DNA from: CAYXVF01 sp964468125
GTDB lineage: Bacteria > Myxococcota > XYA12-FULL-58-9 > CAYXVF01
Assembly: GCA_964468125.1 (NCBI GenBank)
Contig: CAYXVF010000078.1
Coordinates: 1 to 28,727, forward strand
Reading direction: 5' to 3'
Length of the DNA: 28,727 bases
Part shown: piece by piece, positions 8,312-16,228 of the stretch
Layout: each line of letters opens with the position of its first letter
Position numbering within the stretch: position 1 is the stretch's first letter
Translations under genes and position numbers: made by a program
Notes under the pieces: generated by a model
Databases searched by the model: none
What the model saw: only the letters and a program-made list of their open reading frames with translations
What the model was told of the DNA's origin: nothing

Positions 8312-9613
8312 ATGCCGCCGCTCGTCTACAGCAAGCCCTGGACGCCTAGCCGTCGGGTCCGGCCCAACCGTCGCCGTCGCGCACGACGCGTTCGCGCAAC
8401 CCCCGTGCGCGGCCCGCTTTCTGTCGTGCTCCTTGCTGCCTTTCTATTGACGCCGACGCGCGCGGACTCAGGTTCTCCAGAGCCGGCTGCGGTCGCTTAT
8501 CAGAAAGGGCGCGCAGCCTACTACGATCTCAAGGAAGACCCTGAGCGTCAGAAGTACCGGCATCACTGGGTGAAGGTCATCCGGGTCTTCGAGGGCGTTT
8601 GGAGCCAGCATTCGAGCGCCAGCGAGGCTCCGAAAGCCCTCTACACCGCCGCGAACCTCACTCACGACCTCTACGAGATCAGTCGCAACCCGGAAGACGC
8701 GGATCGAGCAGTGGAGCTCTACCGAACGGTGCCCGAGCAGTATCCCGACAGTAGTCTCGCGGATGACGCGCTCTATCAAGCTGCGACCCTGCTGCAGCGT
8801 CGCGGGCGTCGAAAGGAAGCTCGATCCGCTCTGAAGGCACTTCTGGCGAATCATAGGATCGGCGACATGGCTCCCCGGGCCCGACGGCTGCTGTCCGACC
8901 TGCTCGGCGAAGGAGCGAAGGGCACCGAGGGTTTGGTACGCAAGTCCCGCGTCGTCCTCGATCCGGGACACGGGGGACGCGATCGTGGCGCGACCGGGAT
9001 AGGGGGGCTCAAAGAAAAACGGGTGAACCTGGAGATCGCGCGGCGCATCGAGAAGAAGCTCGAGGGCGCCGGCGTCGAGGTGGTGATGACGCGAACGGAC
9101 GACGCGACAGTCAGCCTAGACGATCGGGCAGAGCTCGCGAATTCGGTCGAGGCCGACCTGATGGTCTCAATTCATGCGAATGCGGCGAAGAGCTCCGAGG
9201 CGCACGGTATCGAGACCTACTACCTAGACGTGACCCACAACCGCTACGCCAAGCGCCTCGCCGATCGCGAAAACGACGGTCAAACCGGCGACGCGAAGCT
9301 CATTCTCGCTGACCTCGCGACCAAGGTGAGCACCCGTGAGAGCCGAGCGCTCGCCACCGACGTGCAGGCGCGGCTCATGCGCTCGATCAGGCGAGTGAAT
9401 TCGACCGCGCGGGATCTCGGGGCGAAGCCCGCGATGCTTCACGTGTTGATGGGGGCGCGTTGCCCGGCGATCCTGGTCGAGACCGCTTTCGTCTCCAACC
9501 CACGAGAGGCGACGCTGCTGGGCCGCGCAGACTACCAAGAGGCCGTGGCCGAGGCGGTGTCGCAGGGGATCCTCGCCCATCTGAAAGCGCCTGCGCTCGC
9601 GCGTGTGGACTGA
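8312..9613 (+). CDS. N-acetylmuramoyl-L-alanine amidase (Amidase_3) with TPR-like N-terminal region
   Basis: Zinc amidase that cuts the bond between N-acetylmuramic acid and the L-Ala of the peptide stem, used in cell separation and wall turnover. Numbered from 8312 (433 aa): a long Arg-rich head and hydrophobic segment (about 35-50) form a signal peptide; residues about 55-195 are helical repeats of TolA/YbgF TPR type (SLADDALYQAATLLQRRG); residues 212-430 are Amidase_3. Zinc and catalytic residues fit the family: His220 in DPGHGG, Glu235 in GLKEK, His288 in SIHAN, Glu390 in VETAF. An insertion of about 60 residues between HAN and the last Glu resembles the regulatory helix that blocks the active site in AmiB/AmiC proteins, which EnvC/NlpD-type activators displace. 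The start is uncertain: the frame is open to 8189, an ATG at 8228 has GAGG upstream but gives an implausibly long leader, and a GTG at 8405 is also possible. Confidence 0.9.
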   Translation: MPPLVYSKPWTPSRRVRPNRRRRARRVRATPVRGPLSVVLLAAFLLTPTRADSGSPEPAAVAYQKGRAAYYDLKEDPERQKYRHHWVKVIRVFEGVWSQHSSASEAPKALYTAANLTHDLYEISRNPEDADRAVELYRTVPEQYPDSSLADDALYQAATLLQRRGRRKEARSALKALLANHRIGDMAPRARRLLSDLLGEGAKGTEGLVRKSRVVLDPGHGGRDRGATGIGGLKEKRVNLEIARRIEKKLEGAGVEVVMTRTDDATVSLDDRAELANSVEADLMVSIHANAAKSSEAHGIETYYLDVTHNRYAKRLADRENDGQTGDAKLILADLATKVSTRESRALATDVQARLMRSIRRVNSTARDLGAKPAMLHVLMGARCPAILVETAFVSNPREATLLGRADYQEAVAEAVSQGILAHLKAPALARVD

Positions 9614-9635
9614 GGAACAGGCTTTTTCCTGGTCC
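9614..9635 (+). terminator. Weak imperfect hairpin after amidase gene
   Basis: GGAACAGG (9614-9621) and CCTGGTCC (9628-9635) pair with one mismatch around a CTTTTT loop, directly after the amidase stop codon. There is no T-run after the stem, so intrinsic termination would be poor; it may only slow polymerase or protect the 3' end. Confidence 0.25.
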
Positions 9636-9661
9636 GCAACCGTGCTAACTCGATCGTCTCA

Positions 9662-10477
9662 ATGAGCGTATCGCGCGAAGAAGCCAGCCGAGACGTTTCC
9701 GCTGCCCTCGCAGACATCCGGGGGCGACGGGACCAAACCGTCGCGGAGCTCGACGAGCGTCTCCGGCTACTCGAGCAAATCGGTGCGGACCTCGCGAGCG
9801 GGGCCATAGAGCCGAAGTCCGCTCAAGACCGCGTGCGTCGGCTCATTCACGAGCGGGCGGCACCGACGAGTCGTGGAGTCCGCGCGGGGCGGACGAAGAT
9901 TGGCATGCGAATGCCGTCAGAGACGACACCGCCCACCCCGCACGCGAGCACGATCCCCGTGCGAGCGCCGATGGGCCCGTCGCCCGCGGTCGCCAGCGCA
10001 GCGATTCAGAAAGCGCTCTCGACTCTCGATGGCCGCATGGTCGGGCTTCTCACGGAGACCTTGAGTGAACAGCAACGAAAAGAGGCACGCCTGGAGCTCG
10101 CGCTGCTCCGAGCGATTCGCTCCTCCCTCACCCGGCAGCTCGAGAGCTTGCCCAACGACGTGGTGTTGCTCGGCAGCGTGATCGAGTTTGCGGAGGACGT
10201 GCAGCAGACACTCAGCGACCTGCTCGACGGCGGCAGCAAGCGGGTTAAGCGTCTTCTCGACTATGACCGGGAGCTCGCCTCGCAGCTCGTCGCCCTCGGA
10301 GGTTCCGTGAGCGGCGTCAAGGAACAGCTAAAAAAGGCACAATCGCTCCTCGCAGGCGACGACAGCACTCTCGACAAAGCGCTCACGCAGGCGCTCAGCG
10401 CCTTCGAGTCGCTGTCAAACGAGCTCAAACGCAAATTCAGATCCAAGGACAGATCCTTCCTCGACGAGCTGGTCTGA
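9662..10477 (+). CDS. Hypothetical helical protein, 271 aa
   Basis: Not recognised. The sequence splits into an N-terminal helical hairpin (residues 5-66, rich in Glu, Arg and Leu), a Pro/Thr/Ser-rich flexible linker (about 67-110), and a long all-helical region (112-271) with heptad-like Leu spacing and charged residues. No signal peptide, membrane helix or catalytic motif is visible, so it should be a cytoplasmic structural or scaffolding protein. The ATG at 9662 has no clear Shine-Dalgarno. It lies 48 bases after the amidase gene on the same strand and could share its transcript. Codon choice is GC-rich at third positions like its neighbours, which supports a real gene. Confidence 0.75.
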   Translation: MSVSREEASRDVSAALADIRGRRDQTVAELDERLRLLEQIGADLASGAIEPKSAQDRVRRLIHERAAPTSRGVRAGRTKIGMRMPSETTPPTPHASTIPVRAPMGPSPAVASAAIQKALSTLDGRMVGLLTETLSEQQRKEARLELALLRAIRSSLTRQLESLPNDVVLLGSVIEFAEDVQQTLSDLLDGGSKRVKRLLDYDRELASQLVALGGSVSGVKEQLKKAQSLLAGDDSTLDKALTQALSAFESLSNELKRKFRSKDRSFLDELV

Positions 10478-10538
10478 GCGGGAACGCAAACTCCAGGGCA
10501 TGAATGCGCTCGACTCGGGTGCTCGATTCGCAGCGTCC

Positions 10539-10868
10539 TCATCTGGTGCGGGTCGCCACCGACGTCGGCGCGGGCACGAGGGCTTCGTCGCGTAGCCACC
10601 TCTTCAGAGTCCCGTCGACCGGGCGGACGGATCGGCGCCAACGGCGATAGGAGAGGGCAAGTTCGCGCGCGAACACGCCGGGTTTCTCTACGTCACCCGA
10701 TCCCGCGGGGATGGGCTGCTCCGTCGTCGCCTGGGAAGCGACGAGGTTGAAGTGGTTCACGGTCTTGCCACTGAGAAGCTCGTGCAGGATTGCATCCGCT
10801 AGATTGCTCACCGCCCGATCGTTGCGGATGCGCGCGATCTGCGCGCCCGATTCGGCGATATCACCCAA
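10539..10868 (-). CDS. Small hypothetical protein downstream of Ser/Thr kinase, TTG start, 109 aa
   Basis: Not recognised. The frame opens with TTG nine bases after the kinase stop codon; AAGGTGG in the last kinase codons is a plausible but distant ribosome site, so coupling to kinase translation is likely. Codons are strongly GC at the third position throughout, which separates it from a random open frame. The product is a helical N-terminal half (IRNDRAVSNLADAILHELLSG) followed by a Pro/Gly linker and a basic, Trp- and Arg-rich segment (SYRRWRRSVRPVDGTLKRW). No export signal. Being next to a kinase, it might be a substrate or adaptor, but nothing in the sequence shows this. Confidence 0.5.
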   Translation of the reverse strand: MGDIAESGAQIARIRNDRAVSNLADAILHELLSGKTVNHFNLVASQATTEQPIPAGSGDVEKPGVFARELALSYRRWRRSVRPVDGTLKRWLRDEALVPAPTSVATRTR

Positions 10869-10877
10869 GGCAACCGA

Positions 10878-12431
10878 TCAGTCCACCTTATTTGCGGTGG
10901 TGGTCGGCTGATTGACGCGGAAGCCGATGCGGAGCGGAGCGGTCGCGGTGTGGTGAGCGTTGAGCACGACCCGCTTTTCCGCCGCATAGGCGCGACCGAG
11001 CTCGACTCTGAAGAGCAAGCGATGCGCTCCAAAGCTCAAGGGGATCGGCTCTTCTGGCGGGGCGATCGGCTCGTCCCCGTCGATTGAGACGGTGACTCCG
11101 TCGTCCTCCGTGGCATCGATCTGCAGGAAGGCTTCGTGGGGGGGCAGCCGGCGCTCGAGATACACGCCCAGGGATGCGCTCGCGAACGGCGCGAGAATCA
11201 ACACGACAGCCAGTGTCGAGCCGAGCGTGGTCAAGCGCCTGCGCCCGTGGCTCGTCGCATCGACCCATTGCAGGTGCCGGACGCGGTTCGCCCAGGAGCT
11301 CAATACCCCGGGTAGCGTATCCGTGAAGGACCCAAAGCCGAGCTGCGAGGCGGCTTGTCGAACGGGCTCCGGGTCCACCTCGAGCGTCGGACGTTTGTAG
11401 AACGCCGCATCGAAGGTCTGAAGGACCTCCGTTTGAACGTCGAGAGGGGCCTCTTCGGGCGTGTCCGACGGCGCTACGCCACGCCGGTTCGGCTGATCCG
11501 GATAGAGCGACGTGACGATCTTGGCCGCATCGTCCGCACCGAAGAGCGTTCGCTCCTCGATGGTGAAGGGCTTCAGGGCTTGGCTCACATCCGCCGCACT
11601 GTCAAAGCGGTCCTCGCGCTTGGGGGCCAGGCATCTCTCGCACAGCTCACGGATCTCGATTGGGGCATGAGCCAGCGCCTCATCGAGATTTGGGAGCGCC
11701 GCGTCTCGGGCAGCACGGTAGAGCTCCGCGCCTTTTTGGGTGTAGATGCGTCGGCCGGTGAGCAGCTCGTAGAGGATGGCCCCGAGTCCGAAGATGTCCG
11801 CGCGAGCGTCGAGCTCCGCTTGCGCGGCTTGTTCCGGCGGCATGTAGGCGAGCTTGCCCTTTAGGCCCTCTTCGACCTTCGCCGGCCGCGACTGCCGCGC
11901 CTGCGCCACGCCGAAATCGATCACCTTCACCTCGCCCTCGTAGCTGACGAGGATGTTGTCCGGACTCACGTCCCGGTGAACGATCTGAAGCGGCGTTCCA
12001 TCCAAAGCGGTCCGACGGTGCGCGTAGTCCAAACCCAGGGCGACCTGCGAAAGCACGTAGGCCACGAAGGGGAGTGGAAAGGTCTGATCCTGCTCCTTGG
12101 CGCGACGACGGAGGTGAGCGAGGCTGTGCCCCTCCACCAATTCCATCGCCATGTAGGGAAGATTGGCGACCCTTCCGAGCTCGTAGACCTGGGCGATGTT
12201 TGCATGGGTGAGCTGACCGCAGACGCGGGCCTCGTCGAGGAACATGTCGAGAAAGGTCGTGGCTTCCTCGTCGGTCAGGTCGGGCGGGGGACGAACGACC
12301 TTGATCGCGATGTAGCGCCGGAAATTCTCAATGCCGATCAGGCGTCCCTCGTAGAGGTCCGCCATTCCGCCGGAATTGAGGTGACGCAGAAGATGGTATT
12401 TGCCGACCCGGGTCGGACACCGGAACGCCAT
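10878..12431 (-). CDS. Transmembrane Hanks-type Ser/Thr protein kinase
   Basis: Eukaryote-like Ser/Thr kinase of 517 aa. Kinase domain at residues 11-290: a glycine loop variant LNSGGMADLYEG (18-29), the ATP-binding Lys44 in IAIK, the helix C Glu67 region, catalytic loop HRDVSPDN (152-159) with Asp154 and Asn159, DFG at 172-174, and PPE (198-200) in place of APE. All catalytic residues are present, so it should be active. A poorly conserved linker (290-400) is followed by one membrane helix (about 402-424) and a beta-rich outer domain (430-517) that resembles a PEGA-type domain (VTVSIDGDEPI, IPLSFGAHRLLFRVELG). Such kinases are common in myxobacteria. GGGAGG lies 13 bases before the ATG; an in-frame stop just upstream excludes a longer form. 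It is divergent from the Rel-like gene at 12700. Confidence 0.95.
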   Translation of the reverse strand: MAFRCPTRVGKYHLLRHLNSGGMADLYEGRLIGIENFRRYIAIKVVRPPPDLTDEEATTFLDMFLDEARVCGQLTHANIAQVYELGRVANLPYMAMELVEGHSLAHLRRRAKEQDQTFPLPFVAYVLSQVALGLDYAHRRTALDGTPLQIVHRDVSPDNILVSYEGEVKVIDFGVAQARQSRPAKVEEGLKGKLAYMPPEQAAQAELDARADIFGLGAILYELLTGRRIYTQKGAELYRAARDAALPNLDEALAHAPIEIRELCERCLAPKREDRFDSAADVSQALKPFTIEERTLFGADDAAKIVTSLYPDQPNRRGVAPSDTPEEAPLDVQTEVLQTFDAAFYKRPTLEVDPEPVRQAASQLGFGSFTDTLPGVLSSWANRVRHLQWVDATSHGRRRLTTLGSTLAVVLILAPFASASLGVYLERRLPPHEAFLQIDATEDDGVTVSIDGDEPIAPPEEPIPLSFGAHRLLFRVELGRAYAAEKRVVLNAHHTATAPLRIGFRVNQPTTTANKVD

Positions 12432-12616
12432 GTCGACTCACAGCCCTCCCACGTCGAATGTCATAACACGAAGGGAACGGGAGTCGAGAGTCCCACCACG
12501 TCGTTCGCTGAGGCAAACAATCGCCCCCAAGGATCGAACGGAAAACGAATTTGGGGCACTGCGTTAGTTGAAATCCTTCGAGAATTCCGAGCGTTCTGGG
12601 ATTTCTCTAATTGTGT

Positions 12617-12645
12617 TTGCGGCCTCGGGAGTCGGGCCCTATAGT
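12617..12645 (+). promoter_or_regulatory. Candidate sigma-70 promoter for the Rel-like gene
   Basis: TTGCGG at 12617-12622 and TATAGT at 12640-12645 are separated by 17 bases. The -10 matches five of six consensus bases; the -35 matches three. The ATG at 12700 follows 54 bases after the -10. It lies in the 268-base divergent gap (12432-12699), whose AT-richer part around 12510-12620 would also have to carry the promoter of the Ser/Thr kinase on the other strand; I found no convincing boxes for that one. Confidence 0.45.
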
Positions 12646-12699
12646 TGGAGCGGGCTCGGCCACGAGTCCTGACACCCATCCTGGAGCGCCAGACCCCCG

Positions 12700-13749
12700 A
12701 TGTTGGTCGAGACCGACCCTATAGGTGAAGTGTCTTCGAGCGACGCTCGAAAACAGGCACTCGCCGACGTGTGCCGACTCCGTGCGCTCCTCAACGGCCT
12801 CTCCGCGGTGGACACCACGAGCCTGATCGTTCCGAACGCCGAGTCGATCGATGCGCACCTTCGCCTGTGCGAGTTTGACACGGACAATCCGCTGGACCTC
12901 GAGTATTTGCGAGCGCTTCTGGCGGACACGGTGGCCTACCTGCGGGATCTTCACGGCTACGAGATCAGCCTCGCCGTCGAGGAACCGGCGACCATGCACG
13001 AGCTGTTCGTGCTGGCCCTGGAGGGGGGCGTGGAGGATCGCAACCTCGCGGCGACGTGCATAAAAGTGATGCACATCTTGAATCACATTCAGGGGCGAGA
13101 GCTCGTGTTCAACGCCGCGGTGCCGGAATCGCAGTTGGTCAATCGCCTGCACACCAAGGTGCTCACGGTGATAGATGCGCTCCGGGGGGACGGCATTCAG
13201 ATCAGCGAGTGGGCGGCGGGCCAGAAAACCCGCCAGTCGCTCGTCACCAAGCTGCTCGCCAAGCGCGACACGCTCGCCAGTCGCATCTTCGACCGCCTGC
13301 GCTACCGCATCATCACCGAGTCGGAGAAGGACCTCGTTTTGGCCCTCGTCGGGTTCGCCAGGCGGCTCGTTCCTTTTAACTACGTGATCCCCGGCCAGTC
13401 CCAGAATGGCATCGTGACGCTCGCCACGATCGCCGAGACGCTCGACGTGCCTTTGGAGCTCGTCCAGGAGCTCTGGGGCGAAGCGGTCGAAGGCGAAGAG
13501 CCCACACCTCCGAACGAATTCAGCGGTGCGACTTATCGGTGTGTGAACTTCGTCGCGGACATTCCTTTGCGTGTGGATGACCTGGTCGCTGGGGACGGGC
13601 CCGCCGTCGCTTTTGTGCAAGCGGAGTTCCAATTGGTGGATGCGGCGACGCACGCGCGCAACAACTGCGGTGAGAACGCGCACGACCGCTATAAAGCGCG
13701 ACAGCTCGCCGTGGTCCGGCGCCGACTCGAAGGCCAGCGCATCCAGTAG
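12700..13749 (+). CDS. Putative divergent RelA/SpoT-type nucleotidyltransferase
   Basis: A 349-residue cytoplasmic protein. It resembles a deltaproteobacterial family of unknown function (TIGR04552, from memory). Residues 1-165 are helical. Residues 174-349 carry a pattern that I align to the RelA/SpoT (p)ppGpp synthetase core: K176-x3-S180-x3-K184, then D198 fourteen residues on with Arg203-Ile204 at +5/+6 and Asp211 at +13, then Asn236-Gly237, then Glu309-x-Gln311 with His318, His328, Tyr331 and Lys332 at +9, +19, +22 and +23. In E. coli RelA the matching distances are 13, +5/+6, +13, then +2, +9, +19, +22, +23 (from memory). The two acidic residues that hold magnesium and activate the acceptor (D198, E309) are kept. 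Differences: the Tyr after Asn-Gly that stacks on guanine is Ile238, the GRPK arginine is missing, and about 50 extra residues precede E309. No HD, TGS or ACT domain. GGAG lies 13 bases before the ATG. Confidence 0.75.
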   Translation: MLVETDPIGEVSSSDARKQALADVCRLRALLNGLSAVDTTSLIVPNAESIDAHLRLCEFDTDNPLDLEYLRALLADTVAYLRDLHGYEISLAVEEPATMHELFVLALEGGVEDRNLAATCIKVMHILNHIQGRELVFNAAVPESQLVNRLHTKVLTVIDALRGDGIQISEWAAGQKTRQSLVTKLLAKRDTLASRIFDRLRYRIITESEKDLVLALVGFARRLVPFNYVIPGQSQNGIVTLATIAETLDVPLELVQELWGEAVEGEEPTPPNEFSGATYRCVNFVADIPLRVDDLVAGDGPAVAFVQAEFQLVDAATHARNNCGENAHDRYKARQLAVVRRRLEGQRIQ

Positions 13750-13793
13750 GTAGTGCGTCTAGGGTTTCGAGAGGAAGACGGAATTCCCCGTTG

Positions 13794-13817
13794 ACCGAAG
13801 CACGAGTATGCTTCGGT
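13794..13817 (+). terminator. Hairpin between convergent genes
   Basis: ACCGAAGCA (13794-13802) and TGCTTCGGT (13809-13817) form a perfect nine-base stem with a six-base loop, about 45 bases after the Rel-like gene stop and 25 before the rpsT stop. On the plus strand the stem runs into TTTA, a short U-tract; on the minus strand there is none. It is best read as the terminator of the plus-strand gene, and may act on rpsT read-through too. Confidence 0.55.
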
Positions 13818-13842
13818 TTAGAGCCGATGGGGGAGGGAAGCG

Positions 13843-14109
13843 TTAGCTCGTCGCGAGCTTCTTGTAGGCCTGGGTCAGGCGCGAGACGCTGCGAGCGGCG
13901 GTTCGCTTGTGGATCACGCCCTTGGAGGCCGCCTTGTTCAGCGCCTTGGTCGCGAGGGCGAGAAGCTCCTTCGCGGCATCGTCCTTTTTCGCGACAGCTT
14001 CGCGGAAAGCCTTGACCGCCGTGCGCGTCCGGCTCTTGATGGCGCGGTTGCGTTCGGTACGCACTTCCGTCTGACGGGCACGCTTAGCGGAGGATTTGTG
14101 GTTCGCCAT
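13843..14109 (-). CDS. rpsT: 30S ribosomal protein S20
   Basis: Small-subunit protein that binds the 5' and 3' minor domains of 16S rRNA and helps assembly. The 88-residue length is typical. The family signature is clear: MANHKSSAKRARQTEVR at the start, then NRAIKSRTRTAVK, and the C-terminal KGVIHKRTAARSVSRLT segment, all highly basic and helical. Upstream sequence has only a weak GAAG before the ATG. The gene is divergent from murJ with 94 bases between the start codons, an arrangement in which rpsT and mviN/murJ are often neighbours in bacteria. Confidence 0.98.
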   Translation of the reverse strand: MANHKSSAKRARQTEVRTERNRAIKSRTRTAVKAFREAVAKKDDAAKELLALATKALNKAASKGVIHKRTAARSVSRLTQAYKKLATS

Positions 14110-14203
14110 TGTTCTTCACGTCCAGTTTCTTTGACCGAGCGCCTGCTACCGCCGACACTCCTGCCTCATTCGCAATAGGCGCGGCGGAGTACCAAACGCT
14201 CCC

Positions 14204-15820
14204 ATGACTGTCAATAGACGAACCCCCAAGTCTGCAGGCGTGGCCAGAAGCGCTAGCACCGTCGGATTCTTCACGCTCCTGAGCCGCTTTGGTGGCCTCC
14301 TGCGCGATGCGGTGTTCGCGAACGTGTTTGGCGCGGGGACGGCGAGCGATGCTTACCTGATGGCCTTCACTATCCCCAACACCTTTCGAACGCTGGTCGC
14401 GGAAGGGTCCCTGACCGTCGCTTTTCTTCCGGTGTTTCGCGAAGCGGAAAAGAAAGGCGGACCAGACGCCGGGAGGAATCTCTTCTCGCATGCATCCATT
14501 GTCTTTCCGGGGTTAGCCGCATGCGTCTCTGCTCTTGCGGTGTTGTTTGCGGAACCCCTCGTACTCCTTTTCGCGGAGGGTTTTCGTGATGTGCCAGGAA
14601 AATTTGACTTGACCGTCAAATTAACCAGAATCATGTTTGCCTACCTGCCGCTCGTCAGCTTCGTGGCCTTGGCAATGGGCGGCCTGAACGCGCGTCGACA
14701 CTTCGCCACCTCCGCAGCGGCCCCTCTGACCTTCAATCTCGCGGTGATCGCGTCTCTGCTGGCCGTTTCGAGTCTCCTCCCTGATTTGCAGACGGATGCC
14801 GGTCGCTCGAGCGCGATCCCGTATGTCGCAAGAGCCGTGGTATTGGGCGGTGCGGCCCAGGTCGCGCTGCAGCTCTGGGGACTCGCGCGCGGCGGCTTGC
14901 TCGCGCGTCCGCGTCTTGGCTTTCCAGCGCCGATTCGACGGATCCTCTTGCTCATGGCGCCGGCGCTCGGAGCGTTGGCGGTGTACCAGCTGAACATTCT
15001 GATCGTCCGAAATCTGGCGAGCTCGCTGCCGGAGGGCTCCGTCTCCGCCCTGTTCTACGCCGACCGATTCTTTCAGCTGCCCCTCGGTGTCTTCGGAATC
15101 GCAATCGCCACGGCTTCGCTGCCGGCTCTCGCCGATGCGCATCTCGAGGGCGGCGCGACCGCACTAGCTCATACGCTCAGGCGCTCCCTCGAGCTGAATG
15201 CGTTCATCGCGATCCCCTCCACCGTCGGCCTCGTCGCGCTGGCCCTGCCGATCTGCGCCACGATCCTGCAACATGGCGCCTTTTCCCACGACCAGGCGCT
15301 CGAAACCGCGGCCGTGCTCCGCTGGCTCGCACTCGGTCTGCTCGCGGTCGCCTCGATTCGAGTCGTCAGCCAGGCGTTCTTCTCGATCCAGGACACGCGA
15401 ACTCCGGTCGCGTGCTCAGCAATCGGTGTGGCCACGAATCTCGCGTTCGCGCCCTATCTGGCCGCCCAGTTCGGCGCGCCAGGCCTCGCCATGAGTCTGT
15501 CCGCCGCCGCATGGATTCAGCTCGGCGTGCAGCTCGTACTCCTGCGCCGGCGTCTACGCGTCCCCCTCGGGGTGCTCACGGTTTTGGGCGGGGTCGCACG
15601 CGCGCTCGCCGCAGCGGCGGTCATGGGTGGGTTGGCATGGGGGGGCGGACGGCTCGGCCGTTGGGAAGAGGGGCTCGCTGCTCAGAATCTGTTCGTGCTC
15701 GGTGCCAGCGTCGTGGTCGGCGCCGGCTGCTACGCTGCTCTCCAGCTCTTGCTCCGTGCTCCAGAGGCAAGCCTGATCCTCGGCGTTCTGAAGCGACGCC
15801 TGAGAAATCGAGCAACATGA
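14204..15820 (+). CDS. murJ: Lipid II flippase MurJ (MviN)
   Basis: Inner-membrane MOP-superfamily flippase that moves the peptidoglycan precursor lipid II to the periplasmic face. The protein has 538 aa and about 14 hydrophobic helices, the usual number. Charged residues known to be essential in E. coli MurJ line up: Arg28 and Arg34 in LLSRFGGLLRDAVFA, Asp49 in TASDAYL, Arg62 in NTFRTLVAEG, and Arg288 in YADRFFQLPLGVFG. The EGSLTVAFLPVF segment is typical. No strong Shine-Dalgarno precedes the ATG, but the N-terminus matches family length. Together with the amidase at 8312 and Lnt it adds to the envelope functions of the window. Transcription ends in the 408-base gap that follows. Confidence 0.96.
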   Translation: MTVNRRTPKSAGVARSASTVGFFTLLSRFGGLLRDAVFANVFGAGTASDAYLMAFTIPNTFRTLVAEGSLTVAFLPVFREAEKKGGPDAGRNLFSHASIVFPGLAACVSALAVLFAEPLVLLFAEGFRDVPGKFDLTVKLTRIMFAYLPLVSFVALAMGGLNARRHFATSAAAPLTFNLAVIASLLAVSSLLPDLQTDAGRSSAIPYVARAVVLGGAAQVALQLWGLARGGLLARPRLGFPAPIRRILLLMAPALGALAVYQLNILIVRNLASSLPEGSVSALFYADRFFQLPLGVFGIAIATASLPALADAHLEGGATALAHTLRRSLELNAFIAIPSTVGLVALALPICATILQHGAFSHDQALETAAVLRWLALGLLAVASIRVVSQAFFSIQDTRTPVACSAIGVATNLAFAPYLAAQFGAPGLAMSLSAAAWIQLGVQLVLLRRRLRVPLGVLTVLGGVARALAAAAVMGGLAWGGGRLGRWEEGLAAQNLFVLGASVVVGAGCYAALQLLLRAPEASLILGVLKRRLRNRAT

Positions 15821-16228
15821 CCCATTCCATTCCGATAACCCGCAACGGCGTTGTCACCTCGAGGTCACGGCGTGTTCCCGTGGCCGTAGCACTCGAGCGT
15901 CCTGGAGCTCGGATCGTGTTGTGACAGTAGGATGTCGGCGCCCGCGAGACGGGAAATCGCTGAGTCAGTAAAAGATCCGGCCGCTTAGCTGGCACGTAGA
16001 TATTGTGTGCTGTGGATTACTTCGAGTGCACGAAAGTACGACACTTGGAGACCCCCGCCGCAACGCTCAAAATTCGTCTAACTCGCGGTTATGACAGTCA
16101 ATTTCGCCACTGAGAGGTCGTGTGGCGGCTGGGAGCACGACGCAGCGCGTCGTCGAAGAAATTCACAGAAAGCCACACCACTATCCACAGGCGGGCGCAC
16201 GGGTCACCGGCGAAGCCGAACAGCAAAA
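15821..16228. other. 408-base non-coding gap between murJ and mazG
   Basis: The 3' ends of murJ (plus) and mazG (minus) face each other here. No open frame in it looks coding and I see no tRNA or other recognisable RNA fold. It contains one perfect seven-base stem, ACGACGC (16137-16143) with GCGTCGT (16147-16153), without a T-run, and a small GC hairpin near 16208-16219 just after the mazG stop. Two sequences are one base off the DnaA box: TGTGGATTA (16011-16019) and CTATCCACA (16181-16189). The base composition is less GC-rich than the genes around it. A small RNA or regulatory role cannot be excluded. Confidence 0.5.

Noticed and set aside
12607..13683. 358-residue antisense frame opposite the Rel-like gene
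   Set aside because: The plus-strand frame carries the conserved motif pattern; the antisense product has none.
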